Source of the DNA: RGIG5612 sp045601405
GTDB taxonomy: Bacteria; Bacillota; Clostridia; Lachnospirales; Lachnospiraceae
NCBI GenBank assembly: GCA_045601405.1
Contig: JAZRZO010000056.1
Span: 1 to 22,944 of the forward strand
DNA: 22,944 nt
Direction: 5' to 3'
A program made the translations under genes and the position numbers. This document shows, one piece after another, positions 15,866 to 22,944 of the stretch (within the stretch, counting starts at the first letter, position 1; each line of letters starts with the position of its first letter). Under the pieces are notes generated by a model. It was given only the letters and a program-made list of their open reading frames with translations, searched no databases and was not told where the DNA came from.

Positions 15866-16865
15866 CACCCTTGAAGTATTTCTCGGTTTGTTTATCAAAT
15901 TCTGATACATATTCTTGATCCTGACGCACACGGAAGATATCATATTCCTTTGCAGCCTTTTCGATAGCCTGCTCATGAGAGATTCTTCCTTTACCTTCAA
16001 GAACCTTACGCCTGTTGTTGCTTAAAAACTGATTGGTCTGATCTACCCAGTCCTGCATGCTCATGAGAACTTCATCCTCAGCCATAAGCTCAGCATAATC
16101 AATAAACATTGTAACAAGCCTGTTTAGACGGGACATTTCCTTTTCATTGAGATAATTCTTGGCAACAACAATATCTCTTTTTAATATCTTGCCATCTGGG
16201 GCATCCTTCCATGTGGTAAGCCCCATCGTAGGCTGCTCTGCATCAGCACGGTCATAGATTAGTTCTGCCGCAGTCTTCCCGGTAACAGCGAAATGAAGCT
16301 TATTCTGCACGAAAGCATAAAAAGCTCTTGTGGTCTCGCTGTTCTTATCATAATCATAGCTGCACTGTTCAAATACATCTGTGATTTTCTGATAAGCTCT
16401 GCGCTCGCTGGCACGAATCTCACGAATGCGCTCCAGCAATTCATCAAAGTAATCTTTTCCAAAAGGCTTTCCGTTCTTGAGCATATCATCATTAAGTACA
16501 AAGCCCTTTGTAATATATTCTTTCAGTGTTTTGGTAGCCCATTGACGGAATTTTGTTGCTTTCTTTGAATTTACACGGTAGCCCACGGCAATTATAGCGT
16601 CCAAACTGTAGAATTCAGGCGTACGCTTAACTTTTCTGTTACCTTCTAATTGAACTATTTCCATTTTGGAAACAGTTGCCTCTTTTTCTAATTCTCCCTC
16701 ATCAAATATATTCTGCAAATGCTTAGAAATAGCAGGAACATTTACATCAAATAATTCTGCCATTGCTTTCTGTGTCAACCAAAATGTTTCATCCTTAAAA
16801 AATACGCTGACACAGACATTTGTATCATCTATCTGATAGAGGACGATGTCATGTTTTTGTTCCAT
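15861..16865 (-). CDS. RhuM-family protein
   Basis: 334 residues of the virulence RhuM family (PF13310). Typical parts are VSVFFKDETFWLTQKAMAELFDVNVPAISKHLQNIF, a winged-helix-like region near the N-terminus. Then comes RTPEFYSLDAIIAVGYRVNSKKATKFRQWATKTLKEY (about residues 80-117) and a helical C-terminal half including FYAFVQNKLHFAVTGKTAAELI. Named after a Salmonella pathogenicity-island gene; the biochemical role is unknown, but members are common in mobile and restriction loci. Its ATG directly follows the TAA of res with no base between, so it is translated from the same mRNA. An AAAGGA site lies inside the end of res. Function in restriction is inference from context. Confidence 0.88.
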   Translation of the reverse strand: MEQKHDIVLYQIDDTNVCVSVFFKDETFWLTQKAMAELFDVNVPAISKHLQNIFDEGELEKEATVSKMEIVQLEGNRKVKRTPEFYSLDAIIAVGYRVNSKKATKFRQWATKTLKEYITKGFVLNDDMLKNGKPFGKDYFDELLERIREIRASERRAYQKITDVFEQCSYDYDKNSETTRAFYAFVQNKLHFAVTGKTAAELIYDRADAEQPTMGLTTWKDAPDGKILKRDIVVAKNYLNEKEMSRLNRLVTMFIDYAELMAEDEVLMSMQDWVDQTNQFLSNNRRKVLEGKGRISHEQAIEKAAKEYDIFRVRQDQEYVSEFDKQTEKYFKGE

Positions 16866-19541
16866 TTACTGACCATCCTTTCCGCTTCCCTGCATTTCAG
16901 AAACTGCTTTTGCATAAGCTTCTATTGCCTTTAAATTCGGAGTAGGATTTTGCAGCATTTCAAAGTCTGCATCAAATTCTTTGGAACGACTATCTCTGTT
17001 GAAGAAGTGAAAACCCCATATGTGATAATTATTATCATCTACAAAAGTCTTTACTGGGACAGCTTTGCCTTTTAACTGTTTCAAAAATTCTTCTTTCCAC
17101 TTATCGTTTTCTAAAAGATGTGTGCCCTTTGGCTCTATAAACACCTGCAATTGCTCAAATCCATCTTCTTTATCTTTTTGTAAAAACAGAACATAATCAG
17201 GCTCGAAACGCTCACCTCCATCAAACGAGTAAATATGCATCTGTCTCTCGTTACGCATTAAATATACTTTTGAATAGATTGCCTTTAGCTTATCTACATA
17301 ACTTTGAAAATATGCGACAAACGCTTTTTCTTCTGATGTACCATAATTATCTGTAAAAGCGAACCATTCTTCACCCTTTAAGTCAATTCGTATATCAACA
17401 GGAACAGTTATATCATTTTGTGAAACACCTATGCCGCCGTCTTTAATATCTGTATAATTGACTGTTTTATCTTTAAACACATCTCTAATATTAACTGCAC
17501 GAAAATTATATGTTCCTTCGTATTCTTCCTCAATAGCGGCTATTGAAGAAGATATTTTACTTAGTACTGATGAAACAGCATTACTTAGTACGTCAACCGG
17601 TGGGACTTCATACTTACTGCGAATCTCAATTTTTATGTTCCCCAGATAATTACCGTCCATGATAAACTCACGTGTCGACTTAAGATTAGGATAACGGCTC
17701 TTTAACGAGTTGAATTTACAGATTGGTATCCGTGCAAGAGCCTTGTTTACTATTGCATAGTTAATTCTTGCGATATCTCCGATAGTAGTGATAAACAGTT
17801 TAGGTTTATTTTTACTATCAGAGGAAATGTTCTGATTTTCATCCAGAATTATATCCTCCCCTGAGCCGCCGGTTGCAATCACAACTGAGTAAACCTTATC
17901 CCGCACCGATGGTAATAACCCGGTAACATCTGCACGGCTTTTAACAACACGATCATTCATAAAAATCAGTCCGGATTTGTATAAATCATCCTGCTTAAAG
18001 TCCTCTTTCAGAACGTAATGTCTAGCAACGGTCTTATCAGGATCAATACCAATCTCTCGAAGTGCATTATGTAATTCACCTATATATCTGCTGTCATTTT
18101 GGCAATGATAATAAAGTTCTTCACAAATACGAAGTTCATTGTCAATATCATCATCATATTTTCTCTGAAACTTCGTTTGCTCATCCTGTATCTTGAATGG
18201 ACAATATCTGGCACCTCTCCCGATAAGCTGTGCTTCAGATACAGTAGCCGGTGAAATTTTCTTCCCTCCGGACTGCCTTGTTTCATATAATCGCACGATA
18301 TCGAATAAATTTAAGACATCCCATCCTTCATCGAGCTTCTTAACTTCAAACACAGCTCTGTAAGGATTCGAGGCATCTTCCAGAGAGTTTAGTAAAATCT
18401 GCTTTGTATCTGCTTCCTTATCATCATTTACTGATACACAGTGTTCTTCCGAAAAGTCTTCTCTTAATTCCTGTGCCAGCATATCAAAAGTAATGCCCCT
18501 TGATGCAAAATACTCATATGCAAAGTTCATTGTAGGGTTATCAATTAAGCCGGAAATTCTTTCTAACGAACTACCATTAAGATTTCTTACCGTTTCAATA
18601 AAAGCTTCCATGAAATCTTTACTTTCCTGAATCTTAGCTGCTTTAAATAGAATGACAGGTTTAACAGACAATTGATGATCCTGAAAAACTTTTAATCTGT
18701 ATTGGCTCAGTACAAGCGCTTGTATGCTTCTGTCCATAATACCCATGTCTGAGCGAAGAGTCTTTATTTCTTTTGAGTAAAGATCAGCACGGAATTTATG
18801 CAGTGGATAGTCGAATATAATTTTGTTTTCATACTCTGCACGGATCATTGGATTAGCCAAATCACATGTGGCAGTAAATTCAAGTAGTATGTTTTCACTG
18901 TTTCTCTCAAAAATATTTTTAACAGTCTGTTCCCATGAATGAGAGTTTTCTTCCTCATCCCTGCTAGGTTTCTTTGTAGAAACATTTAAGTGATGTGCTT
19001 CATCAGAAATGAGAACCGTCCTAATGTCAGTAAAATCATCAAAAGTAATTCCGTTCTCCCTAGCAAACCACATATCTGTATGGAGACCTTGTGTAGTTGA
19101 AAAGCAGATATTAATTGCGTCAGGGTCTGCCGCCTGAAAATTTTCTACTTTTTTTACCCGAATACGTTCTCCGTCCAGGAAGATTTCTTCTGAAAAGAGA
19201 TATTTGCTGGATGCAGCATTCAGGAAATTTTCTTCTGTTTTCTTTACGATGGTCGAGAGATTAACAAAAAACAAAAAGTTCCTGTAACCTTTTTTATAAA
19301 GGTAAAGCATCAGCCCTGCCATTATTAATGTTTTTCCACTACCGGTTGCCATATGAAAAAGAACCTGGGTAGGGTGAGGGCATTTCGGGCTTTCATAATG
19401 TGTGATAAAGTTTTCAAATGCAGTAATCTGATAAGGGCGAAGCTCGAATTCCGGATTTAGATTATCTGGAATGTATACTGGCATGTCAGCTGTATATCCG
19501 CTTTCGCGCAAATAATCTATTTTCTCATGTAAGAATGCCAT
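16866..19541 (-). CDS. Type III restriction enzyme Res subunit (DEAH helicase-nuclease)
   Basis: 891 residues. A superfamily 2 helicase/translocase with an endonuclease tail. Walker A is ATGSGKT at residues 65-71, motif II is DEAH at 180-183, motif III-like is EFTATC, and motif VI is QLIGRGARYCPF. Near the C-terminus PD at about 781 and EPKG at 803-806 form a PD-(D/E)XK nuclease motif. In type III systems Res works only in complex with Mod: ATP-driven movement after recognising two unmethylated sites leads to cleavage nearby. Start lies 3 bases after the mod stop, with GGGGAGGTG inside mod as ribosome site. All key motifs are intact, so it is probably active. The target sequence cannot be predicted. 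Confidence 0.93.
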   Translation of the reverse strand: MAFLHEKIDYLRESGYTADMPVYIPDNLNPEFELRPYQITAFENFITHYESPKCPHPTQVLFHMATGSGKTLIMAGLMLYLYKKGYRNFLFFVNLSTIVKKTEENFLNAASSKYLFSEEIFLDGERIRVKKVENFQAADPDAINICFSTTQGLHTDMWFARENGITFDDFTDIRTVLISDEAHHLNVSTKKPSRDEEENSHSWEQTVKNIFERNSENILLEFTATCDLANPMIRAEYENKIIFDYPLHKFRADLYSKEIKTLRSDMGIMDRSIQALVLSQYRLKVFQDHQLSVKPVILFKAAKIQESKDFMEAFIETVRNLNGSSLERISGLIDNPTMNFAYEYFASRGITFDMLAQELREDFSEEHCVSVNDDKEADTKQILLNSLEDASNPYRAVFEVKKLDEGWDVLNLFDIVRLYETRQSGGKKISPATVSEAQLIGRGARYCPFKIQDEQTKFQRKYDDDIDNELRICEELYYHCQNDSRYIGELHNALREIGIDPDKTVARHYVLKEDFKQDDLYKSGLIFMNDRVVKSRADVTGLLPSVRDKVYSVVIATGGSGEDIILDENQNISSDSKNKPKLFITTIGDIARINYAIVNKALARIPICKFNSLKSRYPNLKSTREFIMDGNYLGNIKIEIRSKYEVPPVDVLSNAVSSVLSKISSSIAAIEEEYEGTYNFRAVNIRDVFKDKTVNYTDIKDGGIGVSQNDITVPVDIRIDLKGEEWFAFTDNYGTSEEKAFVAYFQSYVDKLKAIYSKVYLMRNERQMHIYSFDGGERFEPDYVLFLQKDKEDGFEQLQVFIEPKGTHLLENDKWKEEFLKQLKGKAVPVKTFVDDNNYHIWGFHFFNRDSRSKEFDADFEMLQNPTPNLKAIEAYAKAVSEMQGSGKDGQ

Positions 19542-19544
19542 CAG

Positions 19545-21467
19545 TTACACCTCCCCATAAAAGCTTCTTGTAAACGCCTTGTCAGTGTCGCTGATTGCAA
19601 ATTCTTCATCATCAATATCACAATAGTTCACATAGAGTAGATTTTTATCTAACAGCTCCATTAAAAAACGCTTCTGGTCATCGAGAGACAGAGAATTAAA
19701 GTCATCAGCATTTACATCTATGTCTTTCGGATTTACCTTACTACTGATAAAACCTGTCGCAATAATTCTTGTATAAATATCTTTTATTGCATCTGAAGAA
19801 GTGGCCGTCTGAATCTCATCCACAAAATTCTGGTTCGCCTTTGCCAGTTCGCAGTAGATAAATGAGCCGCCACCTTGCCAATTTACATCGGCAGAAATAC
19901 CGCCTTGTTCACCAGCAATTACCTTACTTAGTCTCTCTACTGATAAACTTTCAATATAATCTAGTTGTTCGATACCAATATATTTTCTTCCCATTTTATG
20001 GGCAACCGCAGCCGTTGTTCCTGAACCAAGAAAGAAATCCATTACGATATCATTTTCTGATGTTGCGACATCCAGTATACTTTTTATTAAATTTTCGGGC
20101 TTGGCATAATCAAATTCATCTCTTCCAAACAATTCATCAATTTGAGAATTACCATCAGCATTTTTGGAGTTATTTAGAATATTCTGCAAGAATGACTGTA
20201 TTTGGAAATCAGAAATTACGGCACTCAGTTTTCCGTTTTTATCGTCATCCTCTTTAAATTTTCTGGAATAAGGTTTGGATATATTCAAAAAATCATAGTC
20301 ATCAGGAAAAACGATGGCTCCCTTATTATAATAATCATCAAATGTATCCTTAGTAACAGCCCAAGTTCTCTTTTCACTTGCAGGGTATTCTTTCTTTGTT
20401 TTTGGATCAATCATTGTAAAGAAAGAATTTGGACGTTTGCTTGCAGGTTGCTGTGAAGTTAAGTCAGCAAGTCTCCAAGGTCTTCCCGGAAAGTCTTCCG
20501 TTTCATAATACTGTCGTTCTACATGCCTTCCGACTACCGCCTGACTGTCTGGAACATTTGTATAGACAAGTAACCAATCAAAATCCTGTGAAAGATTAAA
20601 AGGAACATCTGATTTTCCGCTTCTGGTACGTCTGGGAATGGTTCCAACAAAGTGATCTGCGCCAAATATATCGTCTGCCATTACTTTAAGATAGTGCATA
20701 CCATCTTCGCTTATATTTATCCATATTGTTCCACCTTCACATAGTAATCGTTTTGCCAGTTCTAGACGGTTTTTCATGAATACAAGCCATGTAGAAAGAT
20801 GAAAATTTGAATTGTATTTAAATGTATCGGTAGCACTTGTATTCTTGAAATAGTATGGCGGATCAATATAAATACACTTCACACGATTTTCATATCTTTT
20901 AATAAGAGATGCCAATGCAAAGAGATTATTACCTCTTATGATAAGATTATCCTCATTTGTATACTCATTTGTATTGTGCTCACCGCTTTGATCGTATTGC
21001 TTTACATTTGTTAAAACTTTTGGAAAGAGTAGTCTATCTACTTCATCCGGAGCCAATGTTTCATTATAGAAAATTTCTGCTCTCTTTTGATCTTCTTTAG
21101 TCTGCCCGCCTTCCAGTACACAGTCTTTATATGGAAATACCAATTCAACCTTTCCTGTCATGGATATAATATTTCCAATTTCATCAGCAAGACCAATCTT
21201 ATTTTTGTATCTTGTATAGCTATCCGGAAGAAATTCCCTGTTGTTTACAACCCACCCAAATCCAACTTTATCAAAAACTGCGATGCCGGATACTTCTTTG
21301 AAGAAATGAGATTTTGTTGTTTCGTTAGAAAGTAATAGAGAAAGTAGCTTCTCATCCATCTGCATAGCAGCTTCATATACAGCATTCCTTAACAAGGTAC
21401 CGTCCTCTGCAAAGAATCTTGCATCCTGTTTTAGAACCTCTAATACTTCATCATAAAAATTAGCCAT
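19545..21467 (-). CDS. Type III DNA adenine methyltransferase Mod subunit
   Basis: 640 residues. Beta-class N6-adenine methyltransferase order: catalytic DPPY at 202-205 comes first, and the SAM-binding FxGxG motif (DFFLGSGTT, about 478-486) much later. Between them lies the variable region (about 270-460) that includes the target-recognition part. The N-terminal ~140 residues, with the preserved FDKVGFGWVVN block, and the C-terminal ~130 residues fit type III Mod proteins. It methylates one strand of an asymmetric site and gives the complex its specificity. No repeats typical of phase-variable mod genes were seen. AAGGAG stands eight bases before the ATG. First gene of the mod-res-rhuM operon; no clear promoter box was found upstream. 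Confidence 0.92.
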   Translation of the reverse strand: MANFYDEVLEVLKQDARFFAEDGTLLRNAVYEAAMQMDEKLLSLLLSNETTKSHFFKEVSGIAVFDKVGFGWVVNNREFLPDSYTRYKNKIGLADEIGNIISMTGKVELVFPYKDCVLEGGQTKEDQKRAEIFYNETLAPDEVDRLLFPKVLTNVKQYDQSGEHNTNEYTNEDNLIIRGNNLFALASLIKRYENRVKCIYIDPPYYFKNTSATDTFKYNSNFHLSTWLVFMKNRLELAKRLLCEGGTIWINISEDGMHYLKVMADDIFGADHFVGTIPRRTRSGKSDVPFNLSQDFDWLLVYTNVPDSQAVVGRHVERQYYETEDFPGRPWRLADLTSQQPASKRPNSFFTMIDPKTKKEYPASEKRTWAVTKDTFDDYYNKGAIVFPDDYDFLNISKPYSRKFKEDDDKNGKLSAVISDFQIQSFLQNILNNSKNADGNSQIDELFGRDEFDYAKPENLIKSILDVATSENDIVMDFFLGSGTTAAVAHKMGRKYIGIEQLDYIESLSVERLSKVIAGEQGGISADVNWQGGGSFIYCELAKANQNFVDEIQTATSSDAIKDIYTRIIATGFISSKVNPKDIDVNADDFNSLSLDDQKRFLMELLDKNLLYVNYCDIDDEEFAISDTDKAFTRSFYGEV

Positions 21468-21587
21468 TTTTCAATCTCCTTATGTGTAAATCTATTGGGG
21501 AAGGGGGTATATAAATCCCTAAACAAGCATTTTCTGTAGAACCGCTGCTCCCCATCGTGTGCAAAATCGCAAAATGCAATAGGGGGG
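21468..21587. other. Intergenic stretch between mod and the HTH regulator
   Basis: Contains the mod ribosome site (AAGGAG), runs of G on the + strand (GGGGAAGGGGG and GGGGGG), a TATATA in an AT island, and a tandem pair of GCAAAAT (21562-21575 region). No ORF and no confident promoter. Confidence 0.4.
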
Positions 21588-22004
21588 TTATGATCGGAAA
21601 GTAACCATAATATCTATTCCACTTACATCCTCAGATGTTCCCTGATTCCTGCACCTTTCGGCTTCAGTTTTTATTAAATAATCCACAGTTTGCTTGCCAT
21701 AATCATCTATTGAAAGATAGAGCTTAATAAGATCCATCAGTTCATCCTCTGTTGACCATTTTCCTAATTTTTCAATAGCTTCCGCTGATAGTGTAGCAGA
21801 AGAAGCATCATCCGATTGCCCTAACATATAATCCGTCCGAACATCAAATAGTTCCGATAGTGTACACAGCGTTTCAAAATCAGGTTTTCTTTTACCGACT
21901 TCCCACATAGCGATGGTGCCTTTGGAAACGCCTAATTTGTTTGCTAAAGATACTTGTGTGTACCCATTTTTCTTACGTAATTCCTTTAATCTCTCTCCAA
22001 ACAT
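21588..22004 (-). CDS. Cro/CI-type HTH transcriptional regulator
   Basis: 138 residues from ATG 22002-22004, chosen because GGAGA lies six bases upstream and the HTH begins at once (MFGERLKELRKKNGYTQ); an ATG seven codons earlier has no ribosome site. Residues about 3-58 are a complete XRE-family helix-turn-helix (YTQVSLANKLGVSKGTIAMWEVGKRKPD). The rest is a helical, acidic tail with no peptidase signature. Such regulators control divergent element genes. Here an excisionase-like gene lies 330 bases away on the opposite strand, so it is probably the element's repressor; which promoter it binds is not shown. Confidence 0.88.
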   Translation of the reverse strand: MFGERLKELRKKNGYTQVSLANKLGVSKGTIAMWEVGKRKPDFETLCTLSELFDVRTDYMLGQSDDASSATLSAEAIEKLGKWSTEDELMDLIKLYLSIDDYGKQTVDYLIKTEAERCRNQGTSEDVSGIDIMVTFRS

Positions 22005-22128
22005 ATCATTTCTCCATGAAAACATAAAAACATAAAAACACTTACTTATCGTAGCACAACTCGTGAGAAAAGAAAACTACTTTTTACATAATTATATTAT
22101 TTTCTACAACATTATGTGAGATTTTATA

Positions 22129-22157
22129 TTGACTTTTATACCTGATTATGTTAAAGT
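22129..22157 (+). promoter_or_regulatory. Possible rightward promoter of the element's excisionase-primase genes
   Basis: TTGACT (22129-22134), 17-base spacer, TAAAGT (22152-22157). This fits five of six and four of six consensus bases. The flanking 22020-22160 stretch is very AT-rich and must also hold the promoter of the divergent regulator, for which no clear boxes were found. Confidence 0.45.
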
Positions 22158-22210
22158 CATAGTGTAGTTAATGAAATTCCTTCTATGGAGGCCCTGCTCC
22201 ATCGCCAGGG

Positions 22211-22292
22211 AATCAGAGTCAATCAAAGTAAATATAAGACAAATATAGAGTCAATCAGAGTCAAACACCGGAAATCCGAGTCAATCAGAGTT
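22211..22292 (+). repeat. Decamer repeat array in leader, unit AATCAGAGTC
   Basis: Units begin at 22211 (AATCAGAGTC), 22221 (AATCAAAGTA), 22231 (AATATAAGAC), 22243 (ATATAGAGTC), 22253 (AATCAGAGTC), 22273 (AATCCGAGTC) and 22283 (AATCAGAGTT). Spacing is exactly 10 except for one 12-base step. The slot at 22263 is taken by the left arm of the terminator hairpin. The ten-base spacing would put all copies on one DNA face; as RNA they give evenly spaced GAG triplets. Confidence 0.75.
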
Positions 22293-22304
22293 CCGGTGTT
22301 TTTT
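22263..22304 (+). terminator. Intrinsic terminator in excisionase leader (attenuator-like)
   Basis: Eleven-pair stem 22263-22273 / 22291-22301 (core ACACCGGAA/TTCCGGTGT), a 17-base loop containing a repeat unit, and six T at 22299-22304. It sits 31 bases before the start codon of the next gene on the same strand, so transcription of that gene must pass it. Confidence 0.75.
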
Positions 22305-22334
22305 GGTCTAAATTTACGAAAGGAGCAATTGATT

Positions 22335-22517
22335 ATGGTGATGGATAAAACAACGATGAGCGTTCAGGAGCTTTCCGCACAGATGGGTATCTCACTTCCC
22401 AAAGCCTATGCGCTGGTAAAACAGCCGGGCTTTCCTACCATCAAAATCGGTACCAGAATCCTCATACCTATTGAAGCCTACAAGGAATGGCTGCTTAGAA
22501 CTTCAATCAAAGACTAA
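22335..22517 (+). CDS. Excisionase-like HTH protein
   Basis: 60 residues from ATG 22335, preceded by AAAGGAG. The sequence SVQELSAQMGISLPKAYALVKQPGFPTIKIGTRILIPIEAYKEWL is a MerR-like/excisionase winged helix: recognition helix at about residues 18-28, then the FPxxKIGxRxxIP wing. Small proteins of this type direct excision or regulate integrative elements. A longer in-frame ORF from 22185 crosses the repeats and the terminator and is not used as the start. The next gene begins 36 bases downstream. Integrase partner not in the window. Confidence 0.85.
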   Translation: MVMDKTTMSVQELSAQMGISLPKAYALVKQPGFPTIKIGTRILIPIEAYKEWLLRTSIKD

Positions 22518-22553
22518 CAGATACCAAATTTCAGCGGAAGGAGGTAACCATAA

Positions 22554-22944
22554 GTGGTATCCCAGACTTTGATTGAAGAATTAAAACAACAGAAAATATG
22601 GCTTATCTACTTTAAGACCATTACAAAGAACGGCAATACTACCAAATCGCCTTGTTCTGCAAAAAATACTGCTACTGGAGCTGATAAGGCACACGCTGAT
22701 ACACTTGCAACCTATGATGAAGCAATTGCCGCTATGAAGCTTTATGAAGCGGATGGAGTTGGTCTTGTTATACCTGAAGATTATTTTCTTTTGGATATAG
22801 ACCACAGGGAACTGTCAGATCCGTTTGTGCGGATGATGCTTGCAAGGTTTGATACCTATACAGAATATTCCCCAAGCGGAAACGGCATTCACATATTAGG
22901 TAAGCTCGATAGAGACAAACTGCCTATTTACTATGATGAGAAAA
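22554..22944 (+). CDS. Primase/polymerase-like replication protein, 5' part
   Basis: 130 codons from GTG 22554 (AAGGAGG nine bases upstream), open to the end of the window. The visible part fits the N-terminal primase-polymerase domain found in element-encoded replication proteins of the archaeo-eukaryotic primase type: LLDIDHREL supplies the hDhD motif at about residues 81-86, and YSPSGNGIHIL supplies the conserved SG...H motif at about residue 105-115. Such proteins usually continue into a helicase/ATPase domain, which would lie outside. The gene follows the excisionase-like gene on the same strand, as in integrative elements and satellites of Firmicutes. The exact family is uncertain without the remainder. 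Confidence 0.7.
   Translation, partial: MVSQTLIEELKQQKIWLIYFKTITKNGNTTKSPCSAKNTATGADKAHADTLATYDEAIAAMKLYEADGVGLVIPEDYFLLDIDHRELSDPFVRMMLARFDTYTEYSPSGNGIHILGKLDRDKLPIYYDEK

Larger units (their letters stand above)
15606..22944. mobile_element. Probable integrative element or genomic island with restriction-modification cargo (partial)
   Basis: Grouping of a SymE-like gene, type III restriction-modification, RhuM, a Cro/CI repressor, an excisionase-like protein and a primase start, together with visibly more AT-rich DNA than the pncB-ileS side, suggests horizontally acquired DNA. The left border is guessed; no direct repeat, integrase or relaxase is seen, and the right side runs off the window. 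The restriction part could be a separate island next to the element. Confidence 0.45.

Noticed and set aside
22211..22292. CRISPR-like array
   Set aside because: Units are 10 bases, nearly contiguous, and have no unique spacers; no cas genes.
22185..22517. 110-codon ORF with repeated ESIRV peptides running through the leader into the excisionase-like gene
   Set aside because: No ribosome site at 22185, the peptide repeats just reflect the decamer DNA repeats, and an intrinsic terminator lies inside; the ATG at 22335 has a proper site.

Overview
The window looks like a chromosomal segment from a Gram-positive, low-to-mid-GC anaerobe of the Clostridia, most likely Lachnospiraceae. This is inferred from protein content (Na/Pi-PhoU transporter, TatD-associated radical SAM protein, type-2 isoleucyl-tRNA synthetase, FlK-type thioesterase), strong GGAGG ribosome sites, several TTG/GTG starts and heavy use of ATA and AGA/AGG codons. 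No rRNA, tRNA or CRISPR array was found.

Left end (1-650): a decayed IS3-family element whose 3' terminus lies inside a truncated DUF1016/YhcG-type gene, so this is already a remnant of accessory DNA. Next comes a leftward sodium:solute symporter carrying a degenerate cytidylate-kinase-like domain at its C-terminus (648-2699). It is followed by an acyl-ACP thioesterase gene broken by three in-frame TAA codons (2890-3609).

Core-like part (3.6-15.2 kb): a leftward operon with a consensus promoter encodes an ECF-transporter S component (frameshifted), a TatD-linked radical SAM protein and a Na/Pi cotransporter with a PhoU tail. Reading rightward, a nitroreductase, a hotdog thioesterase, ProC and an RlmN-like methyltransferase lacking the N-terminal domain form a second operon. 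A convergent PlsC acyltransferase follows. A further rightward unit with a good sigma-A promoter holds nicotinate phosphoribosyltransferase and a type-2 IleRS that starts with TTG. A two-way terminator at 15205-15240 ends this unit.

Accessory part (15.2-22.9 kb): base composition becomes visibly more AT-rich. A strong leftward promoter without a long ORF faces the two-way terminator and defines a candidate ~230-nt small RNA. Then come a SymE-like small protein gene and, convergent to it, a tight mod-res-rhuM operon (type III restriction-modification plus a RhuM-family protein). A Cro/CI-type regulator is divergent from an excisionase-like HTH gene and the start of a primase-like gene. The excisionase leader carries a decamer repeat array and an intrinsic terminator, which suggests attenuation. 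This right part reads as one end of an integrative element with restriction-modification cargo. No integrase, relaxase or attachment site is visible, so its borders cannot be fixed.

The points most worth following are the transporter-kinase fusion, the candidate small RNA, the SymE/restriction-modification/RhuM cluster, the short RlmN and the decamer-repeat leader.
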